From positions 12,064,101 to 12,128,100 of the forward strand of contig CM067515.1 in the NCBI GenBank assembly GCA_034509495.1: a DNA stretch of 64,000 nucleotides. Direction: 5' to 3'. The first letter of the stretch is position 1, and the number at the start of each line of letters is the position of its first letter. Position numbers and translations under genes: made by a program. The notes below the pieces were generated by a model. That model had not been told where the DNA came from. It did not search any database and saw only the letters and a program-made list of their open reading frames with translations. This DNA comes from Acestrorhynchus altus (taxonomy: Eukaryota; Chordata; Actinopteri; Characiformes; Acestrorhynchidae). Shown one piece after another: positions 33,495 to 45,044 of this stretch.

Positions 33495-36416
33495 CAATCG
33501 CAAGCCTGGATAAATGGTGAGGGTTGCATCAGGAAGGGCATTCAGCGTAAATAAACTTATGCCAAAACTATAATGCAATAATAACAATCACATATATGAC
33601 AGCCATACTGGATTGGTCGAGGCATGGGTTAACAACGACCACCTCTGGTGCTGTTGACCAGCAGGGTGCCAGTGGAAATTGGACTACTGTAGGTTGAAGA
33701 CCATTGAGGAGGAGAGGAGGAAGGTGGGTTAGAAGGCAGCAAAAAAGAAGGAAAGGCAGGAGTGTGGATGTTAGAGTAGGGACTCTGAATGTAGGGACAA
33801 TGACTGGTAAAGGCAGAGAGCTTAGCTTACAGACATGATGGAGAGAAGGGAGGTAGATATTCTGTGTGTTCAGGAGACCAGATGGAAAGGAAGCTAGGCC
33901 AGGTACATCGGAGGTGGATTCAAACTGTTCCATCATGGTGTAGATAGGAAGAGATCTTAAAGTTAGTGTTGTGGATGTAAAGAGAGTGTCAGAAAGGACA
34001 CTGATTGTTGTCATTTCATATGCACCACAGATTGATTGTCAGTTAGAGGAGAAAGAGGAATTCTGGAGTACGATGGATGAAGTAGTAGAAGGTGTCCCTA
34101 GAGAGTAGAGACTGGTGATTGGCGCAGACTTCAATGGACATGTTGGTGAAGGTAACAGAGGGGATGAAGAGGTGCTGGTTATGTGTGTTGTGAAAGACAG
34201 AAATGCAGAAGGTCAGATGGTTGTAGATTTTGCAAAGAGAATGGAAATGCATATTTTTAGAAGAGTGAAGAACACAGGGTGACATACAAGAGTGAGGTGC
34301 ACACAGGTGGATTACATCCTTAGCAGGAGATGCCACCTAAAGGAGAACGGAGATTGTAAAGTGGTGCCAGGAGAAAGTGTAGGAAGGCAGCATAGGGTGG
34401 TTGTCTATAAAATGAGATTAGAAACAAAGAAGAGGAAGAGAGTGAAGACAGACTGAAAGATTAGATGGTAGAAGCTGAAGGAGGAGGATGGTTGCAGGGA
34501 AAAATTGTAACAGGCCCTTAGGGGTAGCAAGGAGCTACCTGAGGACTGGGAAAGTACAGCTAAGGTGGTGAGAGAAACTGGCAAAAAATGTGGTGGGTGA
34601 TTCATCTGGTCAGAGGAAAGAAGACAAGGAAAGTTGGTGGTGGAATGAGGAAGTCCAGGAGAGTATTCAGAAGGGAGCTAAGAAAAAGTGGGATAACCAG
34701 AGAGATGAAGGAAGTAGGCAGGAGTACTGTGAGGCTAGTCGCATAGGGAAAATAATGGTGGCAAAGGCTGCACTCATCAAGCCTATGATGAGTTGTATGA
34801 GAGGCTGGACAGTAAAGAAGGAGTAAAGGACTTGTATCGTTTGGCTCAACAGAGAGATAGAGCTGGAAAGGATGTACAGCAGGTTAGGCTGATAAAGGAT
34901 AGAGAGGGAAATGTACTAGTGGGTGAACAGAGAGTGCTGAGTAGATGGAAGGAGTACTTTGAAGAGCTAATGAATGAGAAAAATGAGAAAGAGAGGACAA
35001 CAGGGGGAGAGATATGGATCAGGAAGTGCAAAGAATTAGTAAGGTGGAAATAAGGGCAGCTTTAAAAAGGATGAAGAAAGGACAAGCAGTTGGTCCAGAT
35101 GACATACCTGAGAGAAGGAGAGAAGGCAGTGGACTTTTCGACCAAGTTGTTTTACAAAATCCTGGAGAGTGAGAGGATTCCTGATGAGTGGTGAGCTGAG
35201 AGCTGCAGTAACTACAGAGGTATAAAGTTGATGAGCCACACCATGAAGGTATGGGAAAGAATTGTTGAAGCAAGGCTAAGGTGAGAGGTTCAGATCAGTG
35301 AGCAGCAGTTTGGTTTCATGCCCAGAAAGAGTACCACAGATACAATTTTTCTCAGAAGGAGCTACATTTTGTCTTTGTGGATAGAGAAGGCATATGATAA
35401 GATGCCAAGAGAGGAACTGTGGTACAGTATGAGGAAGTCAGGTGTGGCTGAAAGGTATGTGAAGGTAGTGCAGGACATGTATGAGGATAGTGAGACAGCG
35501 GTGAGGTGTGCAGTTGGAGTGACAGATGTTTTCAAGGTGAAGGTAGGGTTACATCAGAGATGTAGCTCAGTTTTGAGCCCCTTCTTGTTTGCAATGGTGA
35601 TGGACAGGTTGACAGATGAAGTCAGACAGGAGGCTCCATGGACCATGATGTTTGCAGATGATATTGTAATCTGTGGTGAGAGTAGAGAGCAGGTGGAAGA
35701 GAACCTGGAGAGATGGAGGTTTGCATTGGAGAGGAGAGGAATGAAGGTCAGTAGAGACAAGAAGGACTACATGAGTGTGAATGTGAAGGAGGCAGGTGGA
35801 AAGGTGAAGATGCAAGGAGAAGAGGTCATAAAGGTGGAGGACTTCAAATATCTTGGGTCAACCATCCAGAGCAATGAGAAAGTACAGAAAAGAGGTGAAG
35901 AAGAGGGTGCAGGCAGGATGGAGTGGGTGGAGACGGGTGTCAGGGCTGATGTGTGACAGAAGGATAGCAGCAAGAGTGAAAGGAAAGGTTTAAAGACAGT
36001 AGTGAGACCTGCTATGATGTCTGGTTTGGAGACTGTGGCTCTGTCTAAAAGACAGTAGGCTGAGCTGGAGATGAAGATGTTGAGGTTTTCTTTGGGAGTG
36101 ACAAAGATGGACAGGAAGAGAAATAAGCAGATCAGAGGGACAGTGAAGGTGGAGCAGTTTGGAGGTAAAGCCAGAGAGGCCATGTTGAGATGGTTTGGAC
36201 ATGTGTTGAGGAGGAATAGGGGATATATTGGACAAAGAATGTTGGAGATGGAGCTGTCGGGCAGAAGGAGAAGAGGAAGACCTCAGAGAAGGTTTATGGA
36301 TGTAGTGAAGGTGGACATCGAGGTGGTTGGTGTAACAGTAGAGGAGGAGGGGATAGGGCAAGATGGAGGCACATGATCTGCTGTGGCGACCCCTAAAGGG
36401 AGCAGTCGAAAGGAGA
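33495..36416 (+). mobile_element. RTE-type LINE (BovB-like), nearly full length, inactivated
   Basis: From the left: a 5' leader word (GGTTGCATCAGGAAGGGCAT), then an AP-endonuclease region in broken frames (VGTLNVGTMTGKG near 33780, ILCVQETRW near 33860). A central ORF at 34590-34826 reads SSGQRKEDKESWWWNEEVQ. A reverse-transcriptase ORF at 35318-35956 contains EKAYDKMPREELWY, LHQRCSSVLSPFLFAMVMDR and the catalytic FADDIV box. A C-terminal piece at 36071-36376 reads GRRRRGRPQRRFMDVVK. Domain order, the FADDIV box and the (GAA)n tail fit the RTE clade. Several stops and frameshifts make it dead, but it is among the youngest-looking repeats here. Confidence 0.85.
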
Positions 36417-36491
36417 AGAAGAAGAAGAAGAAGAAGAAGAAGAAGAAGAAGAAGAAGAAGAAGAAGAAGAAGAAGAAGCAGAAGAAGAAGA
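36413..36491. repeat. (GAA)n tail of the RTE LINE
   Basis: AGGAGAAGAAGAAG continues as about 25 GAA units with one GCA interruption. It directly follows the LINE 3' end, as expected for RTE elements with short microsatellite tails. Confidence 0.9.
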
Positions 36492-36957
36492 ATTCAGATT
36501 GATGGATAATATGCTACAAAGGAATCCAAATAGCGTATTTTTGAAAATGGTTCAGTATAGCACTGATATAGAACCTTTTATTATTGTTATTGAGTAACTT
36601 GATAATTTAACAATAGAAGAATCATAATCTATATATTTCCATATAGAACCTTTTTATGTACTAAAAACCCTTGAAGAACCATACTTTTTAAGTGTGCAGA
36701 ATGACAAGCTTGTCCTGGAATTATGCTGAAGTAAGTGTGGTTGCATAAATTTACAAGCCCTCTACTGACTATTCTAACTAGCCTCTCCATCTGGTACAGT
36801 TGAGCTCTCCAAAATTATTCATTTTGATGTGAAAAATTAGGACATCCTATGTAATCCATAGACCTATGATTTATTAATTGTATCAGAGTGTGGTTGAGGA
36901 AAATGTGAGACATACATATGGTATAAAAATACATATGGTATAAAAATAAATATGGTA

Positions 36958-36994
<37 letters not shown>

Positions 36995-37717
36995 ATCTCA
37001 TGGCTATTTAAAAATAATATGGCCAAACAAAATTGATTAGGACAGGCCCCTCTTACCAAAACTGCAGTTCAGACAGCCAGTGGTCTTCATTTCAGTAAAA
37101 CAGTTCAAGACACACTAGGTCAAATGTACTTCCCCAGTATGCCTAATTCACATTCAGTGACACAGAATGGAAAAAAAATGAACAATTTCACCTCTGTGGT
37201 GAAATATTACTCGTATCAGCGGAGTATTTAAGAGCTAATATGTAATTGCTGACTCGATTCTAGACTTCCATGCTATGTACTCAATTAGGCGTCTAAAGTG
37301 GGGTGAGAGGCAGTTTAGGAGTTGTAAATACAATAAAGTGAGTCACAGAGTGGAACAGCAAGAACACAAGGCTTGTGAGAAAGAGAGAAATCCCCCTTTT
37401 AATCATACCAGTCAAGAGAAAGAGAAAGAGTGGTAAAGGTAAGGCCAGTCACCCCAAAAGAAAACAGACGTTAAAGAGTTAACCAGAAATACTGTTATTC
37501 CAGTCAAAGCCATGAAGTCCTCATTTGAGTCACAGTACTAGGAACAGAAACAATCATAAGAGATTTCAGCAAAGCCAGATTTGAGAAACAATTTCACAAT
37601 GAAGTAAATCTCAATTTAGACAGTCAGGAAGCATATAAATCATAAATATTACCCAGCTTATAAAAAAGAAAACTAATTCTAAAGAGTAGTACCCTTTGTG
37701 AAGGGGGATTATGATTA
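36492..37717. other. intergenic, nothing recognised
   Basis: AT-rich, with an (AAAT)n run at 36955-36996. Short repeats of 'atagaaccttttta' words around 36565-36690 occur in both orientations. No gene signal. Confidence 0.4.
36955..36996. repeat. (AAAT)n microsatellite
   Basis: Ten or so ATAA units. Confidence 0.88.
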
Positions 37718-37718
37718 T

Positions 37719-38000
37719 TGACCCTAACCCTAACCCATAAACTAAACTAAATTAAACTTAACCCAACCCTAACTTAACCACAACCTAAACGTAACCTAAC
37801 CCTAACTTAACCACAGCCTAAACTTAACCACAACCTAAACTTAACCCAACCCTAACTTAACCACAACCTAAACTTAACCTAACCCTAACTTAACCACAAC
37901 CTAAACTTAACCACAACCTAAACTTAACCTAACCCTAACTTAACCACAACCTAAACTTAACCACAACCTAAACGTAACCTAACCCTAACCCTAACTTGCC
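37719..38000. repeat. telomere-like CCTAAC minisatellite
   Basis: It starts with ACCCTAACCCTAACCC and ends with AACCCTAACCCTAACTTG. Between them a roughly 40-base higher-order unit built from AACCTAA/CTTAACCACAACC hexamer-like words is repeated about six times. The strand carries C-rich vertebrate telomere repeats (CCCTAA) plus degenerate variants. Confidence 0.85.
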
Positions 38001-38019
38001 AAAAGGCTCCTAAAGGACT

Positions 38020-38365
38020 CTCAGAGCCCAGACTTGAACCCAATTGAAAATCTCTGGAGATATCTAAAATGATTCCCATCCAACTGGTGGAGTTTGAGAG
38101 ATCCCAAAAACAGGTGTGCAAAGCTTGTAGCATCAAACTCAAAAAGACTTGAGGCTGTAATTGCAGCCAAAAGCTGCTTCAACAAAGTATTGAGCAATGG
38201 ATGTAAATACTTATGTATATGTTATATTTTTGTGTTTTATTTTTAGTATAAAAAACCTTTCAGTGAAAAAAATAATAATAAATTGGATGCATTTTGGAAT
38301 AAGGCTGTAACATAGCAAAATGTGCAAAAAGTGAAGTGCTGTGAATGCTTTCCGGATGCACTGTG
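38020..38365 (+). mobile_element. 3' fragment of Tc1/mariner family C
   Basis: It reads from CAGAGCCCAGACTTGAACCC (a transposase C-terminal coding word, 'SPDLNPIENLW') to the terminus TGCTTTCCGGATGCACTGTG. Its words GCTTGTAGCATCAAACTCAAA and TTTTGGAATAAGGCTGTAAC are also in the copies at 45690-45783 and 52806-54150. It abuts the telomere-like array on the left and a GT/AT microsatellite on the right. Confidence 0.72.
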
Positions 38366-38379
38366 TGTGTGTGCGTGCG

Positions 38380-38424
<45 letters not shown>
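38360..38424. repeat. compound (GT)n-(AT)n microsatellite
   Basis: GTGTGTGTGTGCGTGCGTGT, then a pure AT run to 38424, directly following the transposon terminus. Confidence 0.85.
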
Positions 38425-38426
<2 letters not shown>

Positions 38427-39570
38427 TTGTTAAGATAAAAGCAGTTCCTCTCAAAAAGCTCATGTGGCACTTTTATTTTGAAGAGTGTGTGGAACACTGT
38501 AAATGATCAGCTACAAACTACAAACACAAACATCAAGCACACTCTGAAGCAGCTACTTTGACCATCCCCCAAAACCTACCCACCACATCCCCTGAATTTT
38601 CCTTCTGAAACCAGAACAGTAAATTGTACCCAAAGCAAACAACCTACGAATACAAACCTAAAGCAGTTTGATGTCCAATGGAAAAGTACACACCTGAATT
38701 TTCCTCCTGAATCTGGGACACTCAATTATCACCTCTCAATAAAGGAATTTCTCAGTCCTGAGTGTGTGAACTCAGGAGATACATTGCTGCAGTTAATGAT
38801 TTCAAACAGAGTTTTGTTGTACTTGAGCCTGATATTGATTATAGAGAAATATACTTGTCAGTTGAAAGATTAATCACACAAACAAAGACGTCATGTGTGG
38901 TTTGAAGTGACTCGCTTCAGAAATCAAATTACCCACAGAGAAAAGTTTTCCTCTGACTGTTCGTTTCAAACATATTTCCATTCCACGCCAATGCAGCCGT
39001 GACACATGGCTCTTCTATCCCTGCCCCTGAGTCGTCAACATTTCTCAGAACAATTCTAAGATTTGAAGCTCTGTGTGGTTAGGTCATTTCTTTTAAGCCT
39101 TCCATAGAAGCTTCTAATTTGTAGAACCAGATCCCCCACCCCCCTGACTTCAACTACAGAATCTCCACAGAGGCTTTTTGCACAATCAACTTTTGGTGAA
39201 TCGAAAGCTCAGAGTTGGACTGGAGCTGGGTGAATTTCAGCTGATCTCCATCCCCAGATGCAGAACTGTGAAAGAAAAGGCCCATCATTTCTTCTCCGCT
39301 TTTGCAGAAGTGAAGCGATATTTTCCGTCAAGACATTTCTTGGTTCCCTTTTCAGGATAAAGTTTATATTGTGCTAAAATTTCTACATGACCCCTCTGTA
39401 CGGCACTGACTTTACAGCTTCCTCGTGATCTAAAAGAAGAGCATTTTTTACAGAAGTGAGAATAAGTACTTGCTGCAGTCAGGGGATATTAGGATTTTAA
39501 GATAGAAGCAGTAATATGTGCCAGTTTCTGGAACATGGATTAAGCCTGGATTGTGCAGCAACATCTAATA
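38425..39570. other. intergenic, nothing recognised
   Basis: No gene signal. A 60-codon plus-strand frame at 39178-39360 has no splice context or family match. Confidence 0.35.
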
Positions 39571-39965
39571 CAGTTATTTAATAATTATTCAGTACATACT
39601 AATTCCTGACCAATTACTGCCTATTCAATAACTAATAATTACCCAGAAACTACAAATTATTCACTGCTTACTAAATATTCAGCATCTACTAGATACTCAG
39701 TAACTACTAATTGTTGTGTCTGTCATCACAGAAAAACTACAAATAACTCAGTAGTTATTAATTATTAATTAATTAATAATTATCAGTTTTTACAGTAATT
39801 ACAGTAATTATTCAGTATCTATTAACTGATTATTAGCTACTACTAACTATTTGAGTTACTGAGTACTCAGTAACGACTAATTATTCAGTATCTACTAATT
39901 ATTCCGTAATTACCCATTATTCATTATCATAATTATTTAGCAGCTACTCATTATTTGATTAATAA
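39571..39965. repeat. degenerate AACTACTAATTATTCAGT minisatellite
   Basis: Words like ATTATTCAGTA, AACTACTAATTA, CTACTAATTATT and ATTACCCAG recur about a dozen times with heavy divergence over nearly 400 bases. Confidence 0.65.
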
Positions 39966-41079
39966 TTTTTCATGACTATGAAACTAGTAAATATCTAGTC
40001 ATTTCAACTTTGTGAGCCCACATACTGACCTTTACAGTTGAAAGGAATAGGTAGTGTAGCTCTAGGTCTGATTCTTTGTGGAACCAAAAATTGGTCTTGT
40101 ATGGCATCACTCGTTATGTTTAACATCAAAATAAGCAATGTTGCAGCTGCTGTGCAGGTTTCCATCTATGTGTGATTAAATTCCAAAAAAACAACAACAA
40201 CGTTTGTGTGAAAATGTTCTTGTTCAAATTATGTTGTAGAAACTTTGTAATTAGGTTACTATTTGAGTTTGGTTTGCGTTGGAATTTCCAGAACCAATCA
40301 TTCAATATCAATAGCTGATCATACTAATGTTCTAATGGCTGAATGCAATCAAATCCTCACAGCAATGTTCCAACTCTTAATATGAATGGGTTAAGTGGAG
40401 GGAGAGGTGGAGCAGAAAAAAATTCAGTTTAAAATTACAGTTGAGAGAAAAAAAAACATGAAAAGATGTAATCTCAGGAGGGGAAAATGTATTTTTTTTT
40501 CTACTGAAAGTGAAACTTGGGTGATAAAACAGAAAATCCCCAAACGGTCATGTTGATTTCTCTTATTCCAGGAAACCGATTTTGACACACAGTGCTTCTG
40601 TTGAGATCAGAGTTGATCAGAGATCCATATGCAGAATCTCCCCCTTTTAAGAAGAAATTCAGAAAGTAAATTACCAAATATCATCAGAATGATCAGAACT
40701 GCACTGAAAATATTGCATTTCTCAACAGAAACAGAGCTCATTGAATATTTACAAGAGTAACAGTGCAATGAATTGTTAACATGGCTGTTCGTTTACATGT
40801 TCATATCCAGTCATAGATCTAATCATCATTCCCATGGTGGTTTCAGCAGTTAAATTTAAGCCCTTCTGTGAAATACTTAACTCACTTCAATTCATTAATT
40901 AATTTCTCACACTGTAAACACCAATCTGCCATAAGAATAGTACCACTGACAGCCGACGTGAAACATTGATTATCTTCATCTACAGTGGCTCCCGTGAACT
41001 CTCCATATTAGTCAGCAAGTGAACAGTCCGTTGTTGAAGCAGGAAAAATGGGCAAGCGTGAGAGCTGAGTCACTTTCAC
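39966..41079. other. intergenic, nothing recognised
   Basis: AT-rich sequence without an identified gene, RNA or repeat. Confidence 0.35.
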
Positions 41080-41430
41080 AAGAACCAAACCTTGATGTTC
41101 TAGACAACTGGGTCAGAACATCTCCAAATGATCATGCAGGTCTTGTGGGGTCTTCCTGTTATTCTGTGAGCAATACCTTCCAAAAGTGCTCCAAGGAAAG
41201 ACCAACAGTTCCACAGCTCAGTGCTGAGGGGCTTTATCCCCCTCTAGCCATGCCTAGTACGAAGCATCATGGTGCCAATAGGATGGATGTTTCTCTGCTC
41301 CAGAGTGTCCTATTATATTGGCAGGAATTCTCTACAGGGACTAGACAAACTGTGTGTGCATTTGCACATCTGTATTGCCAATACACTCAATAGAAGCTGT
41401 GTCCGCAAATATTTCAATATAGAGTGTATC
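41080..41430. mobile_element. family A non-autonomous DNA transposon relic
   Basis: Shared words with the other copies: AGTTCCACAGCTCAGTGCTGA, GGGGCTTTATCCCCCTCTAG, TATATTGGCAGGAATTCTCT, GGACTAGACAAACTGTGTGTG. The left half is missing. Confidence 0.55.
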
Positions 41431-41934
41431 TGTAGGCTGACTGGTGGTTTTGGCTATATTTTACTGCATTTGTGTTGTAGCCATGGAGAACCCCGGTTCC
41501 CATGACAACCCCCACTATAGAAAAATGAGTTCTCTCTACAAGACACAACCCTCCTGAAAAAACTCAGCTTGGCCAACTTTAATGTGATTAAACTCGTTGA
41601 CCAGCTTAGATCCTGACCAAGTTGACCAAACTAGTCCACCAGTATGGCCAGCTTGATGATTATCTTGGTCAAGTTAATCAGGCTGGTATCAATCAAACTC
41701 AAATGAAAACATATTCTGTGCAAGAATAAGTTAGAGTATGTTTTTCGTTCAACCACCTTGACCACCAAAGGCCAGCTTAGACCATCTGAAATCAGTTGCC
41801 AGTTAAATCTAGTCTTGAGTTGGATTTTTTTGACTTGGTAGTTTCCCATGAAGCCCCTTCTGAATATCGCCATGACAACATTAAACAAGTCCACAGTGAG
41901 GGCAAACCATCAGACCTCAAAATATGATATTTAA

Positions 41935-42560
41935 CGATCCACACAGATGAATCATTATGACCGTCCTCCTTGTTCCTACACTTCGTAGTGACCTCCTCTA
42001 ACCAAACAGGAGCACTTAGAGCCTAGAGTAGTTTAGAGCCTGTAGTACATCTGTTCCTCTGCATACTTTCCACTCATGCATACTGCATCTGTGTATCATA
42101 GCCTTCTTTCTCACGGTTCTTCAGTCATCAGGACAACCCCAGAGCCAGTATTATGTGGGTTGTGGGTCATTCACCGCACTGCAGTGATGGTGGTGTGTTA
42201 TTGTGTTGTGGATTAGACATAGCAGTGCTGCTGGAGTGCCCAAACACTGTGCCCACGGGTAGACACTCCTACCTAATTGCTCCACCTTGTGGATGTCAAG
42301 TCAGACTCATCTGTTTCTGCATCCACCATCAGTGCTCACAAGACGCTGCCCACAGGACGCTGAAGGCTGGGTATTTCTGATGGGTGAACTAGGGTTTAAA
42401 CACTGCAGCAGCAATGCTGTGTCTGATTTGCTTGTACCAGCACAACACACACTAAAACCCTACCATGTCAGTGTCACCTGCAGCGCTGAGAATGACCCAC
42501 CTTCCACACAACACCTGCTGTGTGGTGGTCCCATGGGGTTTCAGACTCTATTTGTGCACG
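41935..42560. mobile_element. long-TIR-type non-autonomous element relic
   Basis: The left side (ATCATTATGACCGTCCTCCTTG) and interior words (ACTGCAGTGATGGTGGTGTG, GCTGCTGGAGTGCCCAAACAC, CCATGTCAGTGTCACCTGCAG, CTGAGAATGACCCACC, GTGTGGTGGTCCCATGGGGT) parallel the core of the element at 10311-11023. The right terminus is not preserved. Confidence 0.6.
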
Positions 42561-42808
42561 TTGATTTGGTATGATGGCATTTTATCATGTCAAATCGACT
42601 TATGATTGAATGATTCATAGTAATTAGGGTCCTTCATGTTAATCGTTTGAATAGTTGGATTCAGAAAATTAGAGCTATGTTCAAGAATCATTGAAGTAAC
42701 CCAAGTGAAGATTTTTTTGTTCTGTTTTGTTTTGATGCTACTGAACATTGAGCACAAGAAATGGTTTTGGTGTCACATTGTGACCCATGTGCTAACCATA
42801 TTAACTAT

Positions 42809-42809
<1 letters not shown>

Positions 42810-42844
<35 letters not shown>

Positions 42845-42880
42845 GTGTGTGCGTGTGTGTGTGTGAGAGAGAGAGAGAGA
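42810..42880. repeat. (GT)n-(GA)n microsatellite
   Basis: A GT run with GC interruptions to about 42864, then a GA run. Confidence 0.9.
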
Positions 42881-43264
42881 GGGATACTGCTCTCACCTAT
42901 CTCAGTGAGTAAACATCTATAGGCCAACTGAACAGGTTTCACTGTTTTGTATGCAAATGAACGAACTGTGGGGAAGTTCCCATCCACTTCCATTAATAAT
43001 CCAAAGAACATGAATTCAGTGATTCAAATGATCTAGACACGGCTCTCTCTGGGTTGCTGTGTGATTCTGAGAGCCAGTAATCAGTGATCCGTACCTCTTT
43101 TTAACTCAGTCTTCAGTTCAGAATTGAATGCAATTATATTATACACTCACTGGACAAAAATTAGTCACTTTTATAATTTGGCCATGATTCCGATGAGAAT
43201 TTCATGTACACTGGGAATTTTTGCAACCACTGTTAGACCGGCCTGTAATCTACGGTCTGTAAAT

Positions 43265-43440
43265 CAGGAGTCACCATCCCTGCTCGTGGAAAGCTACCTT
43301 CCTGCAGATTCCACCCTAATCCACTTCCCTAATTACTGCCTTCAGAAGTTCTTGATTGGCTGAATGGGGTAGGTTAGATTTGGGTTGGAACTGAAACTAG
43401 ATAGAAGGCAGCTCTCCAGCAGCATGGTTGGTGACTCACG
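43265..43440. repeat. dispersed palindromic repeat (same family as 4695-4802)
   Basis: AGGAGTCACCATCCCTGCTC and CTACCTTCCTGCAG at the left pair with AGAAGGCAGCTCTCCAGCAG and ATGGTTGGTGACTCACG at the right as diverged inverted arms. This is a MITE-like structure. Confidence 0.55.
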
Positions 43441-43699
43441 GAGTAAATTCATTGAAGCAGATATAATCTCCCTATCTCTGGTAGAGGTATTCTTCATGAA
43501 ATGGTCAAATGCAGTGAACTGAGCAGTGTTCAAGGTACAACGTTTCGTGAAGCTTCATGTCTTCTGAAACACAATTTGTTCCCATGGAAAACGGCAGTGG
43601 GAGAGACATCAACTACTTATCTTCAAAATTCAGTTTTTCCACTGAAAAAAAAAGTGCTCGCAACCTTCATCTTGTTCTCCACAATCAGACAGAAAAACA

Positions 43700-44907
43700 C
43701 ATGGCTCTCATTTTAGTTCCTTTATTTCATCTTTCTAATTAAAGTTACAATTTTCCACACAATGTTATCAGCTATTCACAATGATCTGCTTAAAGAACTG
43801 TGCTCCTGCTGACAGTTCCATTTCTTTCCACTCCATGTTATTATGATAAAGGTATTCTTTCCTCAAAATATATCCTTTACACTCTGGCAGCTCATTATTG
43901 TGTGTTCCCAGCTGTGCAAAAATACAGCAAAATTACAAGGGTCTAAACGAATCAAGTATCCAAATAAGCCACAATCTAAAAAACAAGCAATGCTGAGGGC
44001 AGCCTCTATTTTGGACCCAAAGGCAAGAAGATAACAGAATTATTGTTCCCTGAAACGTAAAGATTAACACATAAAAAAAGAAGAAAAGAAAACTGAAAAA
44101 TCACAGTTTTGTTGTTTTGTTAAAACTGGCAGATAGGCTACAGCACTGAGGTTCTCAAAGAGGATAATACAAATAGTAAGATTACTATTGTTTCCTTGGT
44201 TCCTACAATTTCCGCCCTATAACCACACATCCAAATGGGAATAATTAAAATCCAGACCACAGCACAGCAAAGCATCCATGTTTGGATATGAGTGATCATG
44301 GAATTTCAGTTCAGGCTCTTTAGAGTGGTAAAAATAAAGGCAAAAAAAAAAAGGCAAAAAACACAGGACCAGAATGATTCTGTTGGCTGTGGCAGCACCA
44401 AACAAACTTCTCAACTCAAAACCAATCAATTTGCTTTAAGGAACTCTACACAAACAAAACCTGAACTTCTTAACTGCTCAGACGGGAATGATCCAGAGAC
44501 ATTGGCAAATGCAAAACGTTCTTGAGGGAAAGACAAGTGCTAATCTGCTTCATGGAATATTCAAGATAAACTTCATAAAGGACAAGACGTGAACAATTTA
44601 CTGCATCATACACAGAAAGTTCATGGGAGTTTTGGTGAGCGGTTTCAGTGTGTAATGGTCTGCTCAGTAACTGTCTGATGATGAAACATTGATTTATCCT
44701 GAAATGACATTTAAAAAAAGAACATTAATTTGTGGAATATGTTGAACACCCCCCCCCAATTATGGTCCCCTCTGCTCGCAATCAATGATTGGTCCATGAT
44801 TTTTGTTTCAGTCTTTCAAATCAGTTATAATGAACCATATCCCCTCCCCCAGCAGAATCACTGATCTGGACGGAGCAGACCAGATGTGTTTGATGGATCT
44901 GCTGTCA
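43700..44907 (-). other. dbnl: probable dbnl 3' UTR
   Basis: The region between the dbnl stop codon and the first good minus-strand AATAAA at 43721-43726. It is about 1.2 kb, with no recognised transposon inside. The extent is inferred from the hexamer and from GT-rich sequence following it on the minus strand. Confidence 0.5.
43721..43726 (-). terminator. dbnl: candidate dbnl polyadenylation signal AATAAA
   Basis: The plus strand reads TTTATT; on the minus strand GATGAAATAAAGG is followed within about 30 bases by TGTGTTTTTCTGTCTG, a GU-rich downstream element. Confidence 0.5.
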
Positions 44908-45044
44908 TTAGATTAGCTCAACGTAATTAGCTGGAAACATTCCAAAATGACCATCAGGACCGTAGCCTCGCCACCAGCCTTCATCGATCATCTCAATACC
45001 GGTGATGATCTCGTCTGGGTCGAAAGATATCTCAGTGTCATCAG
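44908..45044 (-). CDS. dbnl: dbnl last exon: SH3 domain
   Basis: The acceptor TTGCCCCTCAG precedes CT, which completes Ala (G|CT), then DDTEISFDPDEIITGIEMID, then EGWWRGYGPDGHFGMFPANY, then VELI and TAA at 44908-44910. The tryptophan pair and PANY motif are the ligand-binding SH3 signature. Confidence 0.97.

Noticed and set aside
35019..36361. Long minus-strand frames (82-138 codons)
   Set aside because: Antisense to the plus-strand RTE LINE reverse-transcriptase region.
39178..39360. 60-codon plus-strand frame (MHNQLLVNRKL...)
   Set aside because: Isolated, no splice partner and no family match; probably chance.
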